Positions 1 to 9,390 are shown, counted from the first letter of the stretch. The stretch: 64,000 nucleotides of DNA from Geobacter sp. (GCA_003574885.1 PJFC01000003.1:186001-250000); one strand, 5' to 3'. Notes: generated by a model from the letters alone, not told the origin. Numbers and translations are program-made.

Positions 1-1121
1 TAAACGCATATTCTTACCGATTGGATCTGCTCTATAATTTCATGCCGAGGGAAACATTGGTTCCTTACCTTGCCGTAGGTGGCGGGGTGACCACCATTGA
101 ATATCGGGATGACCATGAAAACACCGACGCCACTTTCAATTTTGGTGGCGGTCTGAAGTATTTTATTGCCGACTCGATTGCCTTGAGAGGGGATGTTCGC
201 CATGTGCTCGCTTTTGATACCCATACCCTGAATAACTGGGAATACACCGTGGGTTTGAGCTTTCTGTTCGGCGGCGAAAAACCTGAGACACCCATCGCGA
301 AGACGCCAGAACCTCCGGCGCCGGCAGTAGAGGCGGCACCCGAAGCCCCGCTCGAACCGATCCCGGCCGCTGAACCGACACCGGAGAGAATGAAATACTG
401 CGTTTCCCTGGATATCGAGTTTGACATCAATAAGGCTGACATCCGTCCCCAGTATCACGATGAAGTGGCTAAGGTCGGCAACTTCATGAAAAAATACCCG
501 ACGACCACCGCCGTCATCGAAGGATATACCGACGAGGTCGGCAGCGATGATTACAACATGCAACTCTCTCAGCGGCGCGCAGAGAGCGTGGTAAAATTCC
601 TGGTGGAAAGTTTCGGTATCGACCCCTCCCGCCTCTCCGCCAAGGGGTACGGTAAAACAAAGCCAGTCGCCGATAATTCAACTGACGCAGGGAGGCAGAA
701 AAACAGGCGCATCAATGCCATCATCGACTGCGCCCTCGACGTCAAGGAACTCGCCCCGCCCCCCGAGAGGCTCTGCATGACACTGAAAATGGAATTCGAT
801 ACGGATAGCGCCGAGATCAAGCCCCGCTATTACGACGAAGTCAACAAGGTCGGCGAGTACATGAAGAACTACCCGACGACCACCGCCGTTATCGAAGGGC
901 ATACCGACAACATCGGCAGTTCTGAACACAATAGGAAGCTCTCACTGCAGCGTGCCGAAAACGTGGTGAAGTATCTGGAGGGGAAATTCGGGATCGAACC
1001 TTCCCGCCTCTCCGCCAAGGGGTACGGTTCCACCCGGCGTATTGCCTATAACAACACACCCGAGGGGAGGCAGAAAAACCGCAGAATTAACGCCGTTATC
1101 GATTGTGTAATCAAGAAGTAA
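1..1121 (+). CDS. OmpA-family outer-membrane protein with two peptidoglycan-binding domains (5' end outside window)
   Basis: The reading frame is open to the first base of the window, so the gene is 5'-truncated; the TTG at 21 is only the first start codon inside the window. The first ~80 visible residues (YLAVGGGV, ALRGDVRHV, GLSFLFGG) look like the last strands of an outer-membrane beta barrel. A Pro/Ala/Glu-rich linker follows at about residues 88-122. Two OmpA C-terminal domains come next, at about 125-240 and 255-366, each with the ending NRRINA-IDC and the QRAE-VVKFL type helix. OmpA C-domains bind peptidoglycan non-covalently, so the protein probably tethers the outer membrane to the wall. 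The two domains are close repeats of each other, which suggests internal duplication. The family is secure; the substrate or pore function of the barrel is unknown. Confidence 0.88.
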   Translation, partial: NAYSYRLDLLYNFMPRETLVPYLAVGGGVTTIEYRDDHENTDATFNFGGGLKYFIADSIALRGDVRHVLAFDTHTLNNWEYTVGLSFLFGGEKPETPIAKTPEPPAPAVEAAPEAPLEPIPAAEPTPERMKYCVSLDIEFDINKADIRPQYHDEVAKVGNFMKKYPTTTAVIEGYTDEVGSDDYNMQLSQRRAESVVKFLVESFGIDPSRLSAKGYGKTKPVADNSTDAGRQKNRRINAIIDCALDVKELAPPPERLCMTLKMEFDTDSAEIKPRYYDEVNKVGEYMKNYPTTTAVIEGHTDNIGSSEHNRKLSLQRAENVVKYLEGKFGIEPSRLSAKGYGSTRRIAYNNTPEGRQKNRRINAVIDCVIKK

Positions 1122-1136
1122 CAAGAAGAATCTTAC

Positions 1137-1168
1137 GAACAAGGGCGCATCTCGGTGCGCCCTTGTTC
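1137..1168 (+). terminator. Intrinsic terminator-like hairpin after the OmpA-type gene
   Basis: A perfect 13-bp stem (GAACAAGGGCGCA / TGCGCCCTTGTTC) encloses a 6-base loop, 16 bases after the stop codon. The T-tract is poor, so termination may be weak or assisted. Confidence 0.6.
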
Positions 1169-1242
1169 GTTGAACTTAAATTGTTCCATGCCGGGATTTC
1201 GTGGCCTGAAGGAACTTCCACATTTGGATGCGCGTACCAATG

Positions 1243-1977
1243 TTAATTGTTGCCCCGGCCTCGGTCCTCATCTTTCATCTGCCCTTGCCCCTGGCCACGA
1301 TTGGGCTCCTTCGACTCCACCCTATCCTGCACTCTTGGCGCTCGTTGCTGCTTCGGCTGCTGCACAGCCGGTGCCTGTTGCTGGGGCGGCGTTACACGCT
1401 TGATATCCTGCTGCTTAGGGCTTCTCACCGGAGCCTCTTTCTGCTTTTCCCGCTGAGCAGGTGCGGGCGCTTTTTGTGTTTGCTGCGGCTGGAAGTGTTG
1501 GCGAACTATCGCGTCATGCGGCTGATAACGATAATTCTGGCTGCGAATCGTCTGCTGCTGCTCCACCTGCCGTGGATACCGGTCTCCTGAATATTGACGC
1601 TGGTAGACAGGCAGCGGAGCGGGCGCCGGAGCAAAGCCGCGATTCCATCTGTCCCATCCACTGCGACGTTGCTCCCATCCATGGCCCCAGTGCTCGCCCC
1701 AGCGGGGCGGCGCATTCGACAGCCACCCACGGAAGTACACAGGTGGCTGCCGGTAGTAGCGCACGGGAACACGCAGTACGAACAGCGGCACATCCTCTGG
1801 CTGCACAAGTACGCTGATGTGGCAGAGGCTCATGTCGGCGATCACTACAAGTTCCTGTTGACCACGGTGACGGGCGAGTTCAAGCGCATCGCTCCGTACG
1901 CCCGCGAGGTGACCAGTTCGGTCGGTAACGCCATCGTTCACGATCCGAACTCTTTTCGCAATGATCGGCGAAACCAC
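1243..1977 (-). CDS. Pro/Gln-rich protein, probably a 5'-truncated gene
   Basis: This is a 244-residue frame with a GTG start; a stop codon lies just upstream in the same frame. From about residue 55 the protein is strongly biased: an Arg/Trp/Tyr-rich stretch (VPVRYYRQPPVYFRGW, RWGEHWGHGWEQ) is followed by about 130 residues rich in Gln, Pro, Lys and Arg. The first ~55 residues have ordinary composition and no signal peptide. From memory, Geobacter proteins with this RYYRQPP...RWGEHWG core are exported and have a longer N-terminal Tyr/Trp-rich region. I therefore infer that the original 5' part was lost and the frame now opens in unrelated sequence. It lies divergent from the Cys-repeat protein that follows. 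Function is unknown; it may be a pseudogene. Confidence 0.5.
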   Translation of the reverse strand: MVSPIIAKRVRIVNDGVTDRTGHLAGVRSDALELARHRGQQELVVIADMSLCHISVLVQPEDVPLFVLRVPVRYYRQPPVYFRGWLSNAPPRWGEHWGHGWEQRRSGWDRWNRGFAPAPAPLPVYQRQYSGDRYPRQVEQQQTIRSQNYRYQPHDAIVRQHFQPQQTQKAPAPAQREKQKEAPVRSPKQQDIKRVTPPQQQAPAVQQPKQQRAPRVQDRVESKEPNRGQGQGQMKDEDRGRGNN

Positions 1978-1991
1978 AAATGGAGGTTACT

Positions 1992-2408
1992 ATGAAGTAC
2001 ACCATTATCATGCTGAGCATCATATTCATAACCGACGTTGGAACATGTTTGGGTATCGACCAATCGATCTGTAATCCCGGTTCTGAAATTATCTATCATC
2101 CCAACGGCCAATTGAAAGCTTGCACACTCAAAGACGATTTTGCACTCAATGGCGTGAACTGTAAACAGTATGCAGCTATCACCTTATACAATACCGGTAA
2201 ACTTGAAAGCTGCGTCACGAGTGACTATTTCAATTATGGCGCAATCACCTGCAATCAGTATGGCCAAGTCAGCTTCTATGCATCGGGCAAATTAAATACC
2301 TGCATTCTTTCCAAGCATATACAGCTTGATGGAAAAACCTGTGTGCCATTCGAATCGATTTCTCTCTTTGAAAATGGAAAACTGATGTCCTGCAGCACGC
2401 CCCATTGA
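1992..2408 (+). CDS. Small exported protein with four Cys-containing NGKL-type repeats
   Basis: The start ATG at 1992 is preceded by GGAGG with 5-base spacing and is preferred to the in-frame ATG at 1980. Residues 1-21 form a signal peptide ending near TCLG. The mature part consists of four ~30-residue repeats with the pattern [hydrophobic]-x-F/Y-x-[N/S]-G-[Q/K]-L-x-[A/S/T]-C. Examples are HPNGQLKAC, YNTGKLESC, YASGKLNTC and FENGKLMSC, with further Cys residues between repeats. The NG-[K/Q]-L-x pattern resembles MORN-like beta-hairpin repeats of the YwqK type, and the Cys residues suggest disulfides in the periplasm. No catalytic motif is visible and the function is unknown. The gene sits alone between a divergent Pro/Gln-rich frame and a decayed glucoamylase-like gene. 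Confidence 0.75.
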   Translation: MKYTIIMLSIIFITDVGTCLGIDQSICNPGSEIIYHPNGQLKACTLKDDFALNGVNCKQYAAITLYNTGKLESCVTSDYFNYGAITCNQYGQVSFYASGKLNTCILSKHIQLDGKTCVPFESISLFENGKLMSCSTPH

Positions 2409-2629
2409 TTGCAGAAGCGACGAAGGAACAGCTGTTCGAAAAAGCCTTACGGGACCTGCTACGATCCTGAAACCGGCAAGAGCTACAAGTGCAAACCGGG
2501 TCAGTCCTTGGTGCGGGTACGGGTAACCCCGGTCAAGATTGCAATGCCGACAAGGATGACAATTGTGATCATCACGTAGAGGGTCTACTGCCGGATTTCC
2601 CCCTGGATGGAGTCGGAATCGAGGCGCCG

Positions 2630-3245
2630 CTACCTGCCGGGGACGCTCATCCTCGAGAGAGCCGAGGCATTTCATCCTTTCCAAGGTCATGTGCTGGTCT
2701 GCCCTGGATCGGGGGTGGCCCTCGCCAGAGAACTGGACCGCAAGACACCTATCTCAGCGTGGGAGCGAGAACGTAATGAAATCCGGCGCACTATAGAGGC
2801 GCGGGGATATGACAGTAAACGGGGAATTTTCGTTCAAGCGTTCGACTCGACCGACATGGATGCATCGCTCCTTCTCCTGCCGACAACCGGTTTCGTGACA
2901 TACAGGGACGACCGAATGCTTCGAACAACGGATGCTGTCATGAAGGAACTGTCGGAAGGTGGAATTTTACGCCGTTACCCCGCCGGTTCCGATGGCCTTG
3001 CGGGGGAGAGGGGGGGGTATTTGTAGCCTGCTCATTCTGGCTGGTCGAGTGTTTGGCTCACCAAGAAGACTGACTGAAGCACACGAAGTTTTCCAGCGAA
3101 CTGTCCATACAGGGAATGACCTCGGCCTCTTTGCCGAGGAGTTCGATTCTCTGCAGGCGAAATGCTCGGGAATTTCCCCCAGGGGCTATCCCACCTTTCG
3201 CTCATTGCAGCTGCCGTATCCTTGGCGGAAGAAGACAAGAAGTGA
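2630..3245 (+). pseudogene. GH15 glucoamylase-like gene remnant, multiply frameshifted
   Basis: Reading across frames recovers the C-terminal part of a glycoside hydrolase family 15 protein. REPRHFILSKVMCWSALDRG breaks near 2714. VALARELDRKTPISAWERER through DASLLLLPTTGFV to RRYPAGSDGL breaks near 3005 in a run of eight G. GVFVACSFWLVECLA breaks near 3055. LTEAHEVFQR to [11 protein letters not shown] breaks near 3155. [20 protein letters not shown] then runs to the TGA ending at 3245. The order and spacing match the family, so this is one gene with at least four frame changes and no 5' half. The ~220 bases upstream (2409-2629) hold no gene I can recognise; CSKKPYGTCYDPETGKSYKC, readable there, may be another fragment. 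The neighbouring trehalose operon suggests a former alpha-glucan or trehalose-processing role. Confidence 0.85.
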
Positions 3246-3367
3246 CGTTCAGGACGTTATCCAATTACCATATCTAAGGTGACCATGATATTGTCAAATC
3301 TCACGACCACGCTTAAAAACATGCAGTACACTCACTCTCCTGCCTTTTCCCTTTGGGTAGCGACTTC

Positions 3368-3730
3368 CTATGTTTCAAGCCATCTCCGAGCCTCCATAAG
3401 CTCATTGTTGCCAAAGACCCTCAGCTTTCCCGACAGTACAAATCCGAATGCTTTCATTGCGACACGGATCCATTCCACATCGGTGACCACGGCAACCCGC
3501 TCCCAGGCAGCGAGGTGCTGTAACCCCACCTTCGCATCGTCCCACATGGCTTTGGCATTGAATCCCGTGAACTCGTTTCCGAGGTGGTAAAGAAAACGGA
3601 TGCTCTTTCGCTGTGCGAGCATCTTCTCAACGGCCGGAATGAGCACGGATTCGTAGTCGGCCCCGGTAACCTCTCCCTTTGCCTCAAAGCCGAGAACATT
3701 TTCAGGCAATCCCTGAATGCGTTCCAACAT
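3368..3730 (-). CDS. SpoIIAA-like (STAS-fold) protein
   Basis: The 120-residue product has the length and pattern of SpoIIAA-like/DUF3478 proteins. The N-terminus reads LPENVLGFEAKGEVTGADYE, the middle carries the SIRFLYHLGNEFTGF strand-helix, and a C-terminal RVFGNNELMEARRWLE follows. AAGGAGA lies 6 bases before the ATG. Members of this family fold like STAS/CRAL-TRIO domains; their ligands and partners are mostly unknown, and no anti-sigma kinase is encoded nearby. The gene looks intact although it lies between two pseudogenes. Confidence 0.8.
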   Translation of the reverse strand: MLERIQGLPENVLGFEAKGEVTGADYESVLIPAVEKMLAQRKSIRFLYHLGNEFTGFNAKAMWDDAKVGLQHLAAWERVAVVTDVEWIRVAMKAFGFVLSGKLRVFGNNELMEARRWLET

Positions 3731-3797
3731 GTGCGTCTCCTTTTATTTTAGCGGCACGGGTGAATACTTATCTTTAACCAGTATAGTGCATGGGATG

Positions 3798-4509
3798 CTA
3801 ACCGCCATGGGCAAAATCGGGATAGTCGGTCATCCCTCCATCAACGAAAACCGTGCGGCCGGTCACATAGGTGGCAATATCCGAAACCAGCACCACTACC
3901 ATACGAGCGACTTCTTCCGGCTCGCCAATGCGTTTCAGCGGTATTTTCTCCAGCAAATCCTTCAGCTTTTCTGGATCGCTCCAGGCTGAACTGTTGAGGT
4001 GTCTTGATTGCTCCGGGCGCAACGGCCAGAACGCGCACACCGTGTGGCGCAGCCTCCTGTGCCAGGGTCTTGGTAAGCATGCTCACGGCAGCCTTGCTGG
4101 CGGTGTAGGCGCTGTATCCGGACCAGGCAATCTCTTCATGGACCGAGCTGATGGTAAGGATGACACCGCTTTTTTGCGGTACCATCCGCCGCAGGGCTTC
4201 GCGAGAGCAATAGAAGGCTCCCAGCAGGTTAACCTCGATCACTTTTTTCCATGCTGCAATAATGGACTCCCAGCCGAACGCTCGGCCACCATCGATGCCC
4301 GCATTATTTACCAGTATATCGATCCCATCCCAGGCAGTTTCGATGCTTTCAAACATTTTCTCGACTGCAGAGGGGTCGGCTACGTCGGCCTTGATTGCCA
4401 TGGCTGTGCCGCCTTGCTCCTTAATACGCTACACCAATGCCTGTGCAGACTCTGGATCGGCCAGGTAGTTTATGGCCACTCGCGTGCCAGCTTCGGCGTA
4501 TGCCGGACC
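3798..4509 (-). pseudogene. Short-chain dehydrogenase/reductase gene remnant
   Basis: Reading from the 4509 end, the remnant starts inside the nucleotide-binding fold (AYAEAGTRVAINYLADPES), so the Gly-rich N-terminus is missing. An in-frame TAG at 4431-4429 interrupts ALV|RIKEQGGTAMAIKADVADP. The classical SDR core follows intact: ILVNNAG, the catalytic S of ISSVHEE, and YTASKAA (YxxxK). A frame change near 3996 splits VAPGAIKTP from NSSAWSDPEK. The normal C-terminus RIGEPEEVARMVVVLVSD...VFVDGGMTDYP ends at a TAG. The gene thus carries a 5' deletion, a nonsense codon and a frameshift. It begins directly behind the treY stop codon, which places a deletion joint there. Confidence 0.88.
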
Positions 4510-4510
4510 T

Positions 4511-7504
4511 TTATGTTGTCTTTGACATTTCGGTTGTGCTTTCCAGCAAAGCAACGGGAAAACGGACAAGAACATCGGCCAGAAGAAAGACTGATTGCTC
4601 CTCGTTTCGTTGCAGCGACGAGACCTCGCCGGTAAAGATGTTGCGATAGCTGCTCCCCCGTTCGGCAAATGGTTGCAATACCCTCGTATCTCCCCACGTT
4701 TTAGCTCCAACAAGGATTCCTTCTCCATCATGCAATAATTTGCTGTGGAACCGGGATACTATCACCATGATTGTCCTGTTGTTCGTTGAGCGCTCGAAGG
4801 CGCAGACATGATCTTTAAGCACTCCCTCCACAGCGAGCGGCAAGTATCTTCCGGACTCGAACAATTCCCTGTTGGCTCGGCGATGGTTCAATGCTTTCCA
4901 AGTAAGATAGAGCTTGATTCGACCGTCTCTTGGGGTTGCCATCAATTCCCTCACCAGTTCCAGGGTGCCGACAGATGACTCCTTCTGTACCAAGTCGGTA
5001 AGAAGCCCGGAGCGGACGCTGAAATCAATCGGCTGACGATTGTCCGGGTCAACCAGGCTGAAGTTCCACAATTCACTTCCTTGATAAAAATCGGGAATGC
5101 CCGGCGAGGTAATTTTGAGGAGAGTCTGGGCAAGGGAGTTTATCATGCCAGCGGCAGAAGTAATTTTCTGAAATGATTCGATATCGTGCAGAAACCCATT
5201 GTGGGGCGACTCTGTAAGTAATGAATCGACGAAATAGAGTACCGCGTCCTCGTATAATGAATTCGGGTTGTTCCAACTCGTATGTACCTTGGCCTCACGC
5301 ATGGATTTCAACATATACTTCTTGATTCTCACTCGGAATCTTGTGAATTCTTCATTGCCCAGCCTGCAGAACGGCCAGGCCCCCAGCAGGGTCTGGTAGA
5401 GCAGATACTCTTCGTTGCGGTCGGGTGCAGGTTGGCCATCCACCGACATCTTGCATTTACGGTTGAGCCTGCTCCAACGGATAACCGTCTCCTTCCATAT
5501 TTCCGGCATTTCAGAAAGGACATTTATTCTGGCCCGTACGTCTTCGCTCCGTTTGGTGTCGTGAGTTGACGTAGCGAGCATGGCAAACGGTCGCGCCTTG
5601 GCGCGCTGGATATTCTGGCCGTGGAAGGCGTCAAGGGTTACCCCGAAGCGCTCGGGGCTTCCGCCAACCTCATTCATAGAAACGAGACGGTTGTAACTGT
5701 AAAATGCGGTATCTTCCACTCCCTTCGCCATGACCGGGCCGGAGATCTGCTGAAATCGCATTACAAAATCGAGCCAGGCGTCCCTATGCTCCTGGCAGAG
5801 ATTTTCGGAAAAGCGCAGCAGCAGGATGTCACGGAAGAAATCGAAAACAGATGAACTGATCGCCGGGTTCTTGCGACGCGCACGGTTAATTGCCGTTTCT
5901 ATGTATTGCCGGTCCCGTTCCGCAATATCGAAACTGTTAATATAGGTCCGGTAGACCGGGAAGGAGGCTATAACCTCCACAATGGCCTTGGTCAGACTGT
6001 TCAGGGTGAAGTCCCTCGTGTGCCGGTTGGTCTCCGAGATGTTATTGAGCCTATGGCCGAGCATATTGATCTCGCTTGACATGGCCACTTCCATGACCAG
6101 TTTCTTCTTTTCGTAAATGACTTCCTGGAAGTCTAGTTTCTCACGGATGATACGGGCATACAGCGCATCGAAGTGCTTTGCATTGAGGGTATCCACGAAG
6201 AGACCATTTACCTGGTTGACAAAACTGTAACCGGTGGCACCGAAGATGGGCCAGTCGTCCGGGAGCGATTCTCCCTTCAGCAGTATCTTCTCGCCAATGA
6301 TGTAAAAGGGCCTGTAACAAGGATCCGCCTGGAGAATACTTTCGTATGCCTCCTCAAGCCGCTCAACGAGATTATTTTCTCCAGTTGTTTGTGAATTTTC
6401 AATGGCATCCCTGTATAGTTCAAGGAAACAACATTTCTGGAGCCTGCAAAAATACTCAGCCGGATCGCGTAGCCCATCGGCATGATCCACGCGTAAGCCG
6501 GTAATTTTACCCTCTCCTATAAACTTTAAAATCATCTGGTGGATTTTCTCGAAGACGGTAGGGTTTTCGACTCTGATAGCACCAAGGGAATTGATATCAA
6601 AAAACCGTCGGTAGTTGATTTCCTCTGTTGCCACCCGCCAGTGAGAGATGCGATAAACCTGCTCCTGGAGAAGCCCGTCGAGCAGGTCGTAGCTCTCCGG
6701 CACCCCCTTCGTCCCGTTGAAAATGTCTACATTTCCGTCGATGAATCGCCCGATAGCCTCATATTCCTGATAGACGGCCCAGAGGCGGCGTTTGACAACC
6801 TCCTTTTCCCGGTAGCGTTCAGCAATCAGTTCAGGGTCACGTTCGGTTGAGAGTGGGAGGTGTTTCAGTGCTGTGATTATGCTCATCAATTCGTGGAATT
6901 CCGCCGCTTCTCCGGAAAGGGATTGCTCCAACTCCTCGATTCGATGTGCCAGGATGATGCTGTATGTTTTGGGGATGATCGGTAGTTTATGGTCATAGTA
7001 CCGGAGGACGAAGGCCCCTTCGTCGAACTGGAGGGACAATTCGCCATTTTCTAGTACAGTTCCATACTGGTCCCCCAATATCGGGATCAAAATTTTGTTC
7101 TCCAACTCTTTCTTGGCGGGGTGCCAATCGACATCAAAAAAATCCGCTTGGATAGAACTGGGGCCGTTTTCCAGCAGATCCATCCAGAAGCCGTTCTCGC
7201 CTTCGACACACATGTGATTGGGGACGATATCAAGCACCTGTCCCATGTTATGGCACTTGAGTTCGTTGCAAAGACAGGTGTGCTCCTCATCGGTCCCCAC
7301 TTCAGGATTGAGGTAATTCTGATCCAGCACGTCGTAACCATGGTTACTTCCTGGCCGGGCCTTGAAATAGGGGGAAGCATAGATATCGGTAATGCCGAGA
7401 GCATGCAGATAAGGTACGATCTGCCGGGCATCGTCGAAGCCAAAGCACCGGTTGAATTGGAGACGGTACGTTGCCGCCGGAATCCTAAGCCCTCTTATTT
7501 TCAT
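4511..7504 (-). CDS. treY: Malto-oligosyltrehalose synthase (maltooligosyl trehalose synthase)
   Basis: TreY isomerises the reducing-end alpha-1,4 bond of a maltodextrin to the alpha-1,1 bond of trehalose, making maltooligosyl trehalose for TreZ in the cytoplasm. The 997-residue product has the usual family size and is a GH13 (beta/alpha)8 enzyme. The start PAATYRLQF is typical. The catalytic regions appear in order: DIVPNHM, GLRVDHADGL (nucleophile Asp), FYIIGEKIL (acid Glu) and TSTHDTKRSEDVRAR. The C-terminus GIPDFYQGSELW also fits. The ATG overlaps the treZ stop as ATGA, so translation is probably coupled. Its 3' end abuts the truncated SDR remnant. Confidence 0.96.
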   Translation of the reverse strand: MKIRGLRIPAATYRLQFNRCFGFDDARQIVPYLHALGITDIYASPYFKARPGSNHGYDVLDQNYLNPEVGTDEEHTCLCNELKCHNMGQVLDIVPNHMCVEGENGFWMDLLENGPSSIQADFFDVDWHPAKKELENKILIPILGDQYGTVLENGELSLQFDEGAFVLRYYDHKLPIIPKTYSIILAHRIEELEQSLSGEAAEFHELMSIITALKHLPLSTERDPELIAERYREKEVVKRRLWAVYQEYEAIGRFIDGNVDIFNGTKGVPESYDLLDGLLQEQVYRISHWRVATEEINYRRFFDINSLGAIRVENPTVFEKIHQMILKFIGEGKITGLRVDHADGLRDPAEYFCRLQKCCFLELYRDAIENSQTTGENNLVERLEEAYESILQADPCYRPFYIIGEKILLKGESLPDDWPIFGATGYSFVNQVNGLFVDTLNAKHFDALYARIIREKLDFQEVIYEKKKLVMEVAMSSEINMLGHRLNNISETNRHTRDFTLNSLTKAIVEVIASFPVYRTYINSFDIAERDRQYIETAINRARRKNPAISSSVFDFFRDILLLRFSENLCQEHRDAWLDFVMRFQQISGPVMAKGVEDTAFYSYNRLVSMNEVGGSPERFGVTLDAFHGQNIQRAKARPFAMLATSTHDTKRSEDVRARINVLSEMPEIWKETVIRWSRLNRKCKMSVDGQPAPDRNEEYLLYQTLLGAWPFCRLGNEEFTRFRVRIKKYMLKSMREAKVHTSWNNPNSLYEDAVLYFVDSLLTESPHNGFLHDIESFQKITSAAGMINSLAQTLLKITSPGIPDFYQGSELWNFSLVDPDNRQPIDFSVRSGLLTDLVQKESSVGTLELVRELMATPRDGRIKLYLTWKALNHRRANRELFESGRYLPLAVEGVLKDHVCAFERSTNNRTIMVIVSRFHSKLLHDGEGILVGAKTWGDTRVLQPFAERGSSYRNIFTGEVSSLQRNEEQSVFLLADVLVRFPVALLESTTEMSKTT

Positions 7505-9390
7505 TGACTATCCCGATGGCGACAGACCACAACCGCGAAAGGCGCCAGATCAATACATGCCTGCTCGACCACATGCTCAGCCGCACTTCCGGTATCCTGG
7601 GTGCCTGCCGGTGCAGTGGATTCAAGGGCAACACGCCATTGTCCCGGAGTCGGCGGCAGTTCAACCGAACGAAACTCTTCGCTGAAATTGAACAGGCAGA
7701 GGAGGGTTCCGTCACGGTGACTTCTTCTGACTATCAGGACTTGTCGCATCCCGTCGGCAAAGATATTAATATCTTTGCCATCAGATTGGACAGGTGGCGT
7801 CAGTTCTTTGCGCAAACGTATAAGTTCGCGGTAGAAAGCAAACTGTAAGGCATGATCTCCACGGGAATGCAGGACAGGATCGATTTGTGCGGAAAGAAAC
7901 GTCGCCTCGGCCTGAGGGTCGGGGATTTCCTCAGCCCAGGAAGGCGGGGCGAATCCACGTTTCCTCCCCACACGAACCGCCTCGATCAGATCCGGGTTGC
8001 CATGGCTAATGAAATAAGGGAACGGAGCAGGTTCGATGTATTCCTCCCCCATAAAGAGCAATGGGATATAGGGGGAAAGGAGTACTGTTGCCGCGGCCAG
8101 TCGGAGCTGTTCATACGAGAGGTATTCGTGCATACGCTCGCCGTACATACGGTTCCCCAGTTGGTCGTGATTCTGGGAAAAAACTACCATCTGGGAGGGA
8201 GGACACCCGACCGATGAGCTGCCATGGCGACGTTTGTAAAAAATTGAGTAAACCCCATCAAGCACGAAACCGGTGGAAAAGGCCTTCACCAAGTCTGAAA
8301 ATGTGCCAAAATCAGCATAATAGCCACTCCGATCGCCGGTGAGAAACGTACGTAGAGCATGATGAAAGTCGTCGTTCCACTGGGCATCCAGGCCGTATCC
8401 TCCCCTCTCTGACGGAGTGATCACCCGCACATCGTTCAGGTTGCTTTCGGCTATAACGTAACACTGCCGTCCGAGACTTTTAGCCTGTTGATGCACAGCC
8501 TCTGTCAATTCCTGCAGAATATGACGGGCGCTGAAGTCGAAGATACAGTGGATTGCATCAAGTCGCAGGGAGTCCATGTGATATTCGGTAACCCAGTAGA
8601 GGGCGTTGGATATGAAGTAATGGCGGACCGGATCACTGTCGGGGCCATCGAAATTTATCGCATCACCCCAAGGGGTGCGGTAACGGTCGGTGAAGTATGG
8701 GCCAAAGGCTTGCAGGTAATTGCCTTCCGGTCCCAGATGGTTGTAGACCACATCGAGAATGACCGCCAGTCCTTTGCCATGACAGGCATTGATCAGTCGC
8801 TTCAAACCGTCGGTTCCTCCGTAGCTATTCTGAGGAGCAAAAGGGAATGTTCCGTCATACCCCCAGTTGCGGGTACCTGGGAACTGGGCCACTGGCATCA
8901 ATTCCACGGCGGTTATGCCGAGTTCACAAAGATAATCGAGCCGGGAAACGACCCCGTCGAAGGTCCCCTGCGGAGTGAATGTCGCCACATGCAGTTCGTA
9001 GATAATATACTGTTCCAACGGTAAACCGCTCCAACCCTCATCGCTCCAGCGGAAGTAATCTGGATCAACGATCTGAGATGGGCCATGTACGCCGTCTGGT
9101 TGACACCGCGATGCTGGATCCGGATATTCCACTGTTTCATCGAGGAGGTAGCGATAACAATCACCTTGTTTCACTTCGGCAATCGTGCCTTTGAAATAGC
9201 CGTTTCCTTCCGATGCGATCGAAACCGGTGCACATTCACGACATGTTAATGCAACTGCTACAGTCTCTGCCAGGGGCGCCCAGACTCTAAAATGGGTCGA
9301 ACCGTCAGCAAGAGGGATGGCGCCGATATCGTGCTTACGGGGAAAACCCGAAGTGCACGGGAAGGATTCTTGTAGATGATTTTCAAACAT
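7501..9390 (-). CDS. treZ: Malto-oligosyltrehalose trehalohydrolase
   Basis: TreZ hydrolyses the bond next to the terminal trehalose of maltooligosyl trehalose, releasing trehalose. An N-terminal carbohydrate-binding/E-set region (about 1-100, FRVWAPLAETVAVAL) is followed by a GH13 barrel. The barrel carries VILDVVYNHLGPEGNYL, SLRLDAIHCIFD (nucleophile Asp), YVIAESNLND (acid Glu) and FSQNHDQLGNRM. I chose the ATG at 9390 (MFENHLQ), which overlaps the treT stop by 8 bases and has GGAGAGAAG 7 bases upstream. The upstream ATG at 9408 would lie inside treT without a better ribosome site. The length of 629 residues is normal for the family. Confidence 0.95.
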   Translation of the reverse strand: MFENHLQESFPCTSGFPRKHDIGAIPLADGSTHFRVWAPLAETVAVALTCRECAPVSIASEGNGYFKGTIAEVKQGDCYRYLLDETVEYPDPASRCQPDGVHGPSQIVDPDYFRWSDEGWSGLPLEQYIIYELHVATFTPQGTFDGVVSRLDYLCELGITAVELMPVAQFPGTRNWGYDGTFPFAPQNSYGGTDGLKRLINACHGKGLAVILDVVYNHLGPEGNYLQAFGPYFTDRYRTPWGDAINFDGPDSDPVRHYFISNALYWVTEYHMDSLRLDAIHCIFDFSARHILQELTEAVHQQAKSLGRQCYVIAESNLNDVRVITPSERGGYGLDAQWNDDFHHALRTFLTGDRSGYYADFGTFSDLVKAFSTGFVLDGVYSIFYKRRHGSSSVGCPPSQMVVFSQNHDQLGNRMYGERMHEYLSYEQLRLAAATVLLSPYIPLLFMGEEYIEPAPFPYFISHGNPDLIEAVRVGRKRGFAPPSWAEEIPDPQAEATFLSAQIDPVLHSRGDHALQFAFYRELIRLRKELTPPVQSDGKDINIFADGMRQVLIVRRSHRDGTLLCLFNFSEEFRSVELPPTPGQWRVALESTAPAGTQDTGSAAEHVVEQACIDLAPFAVVVCRHRDSQ

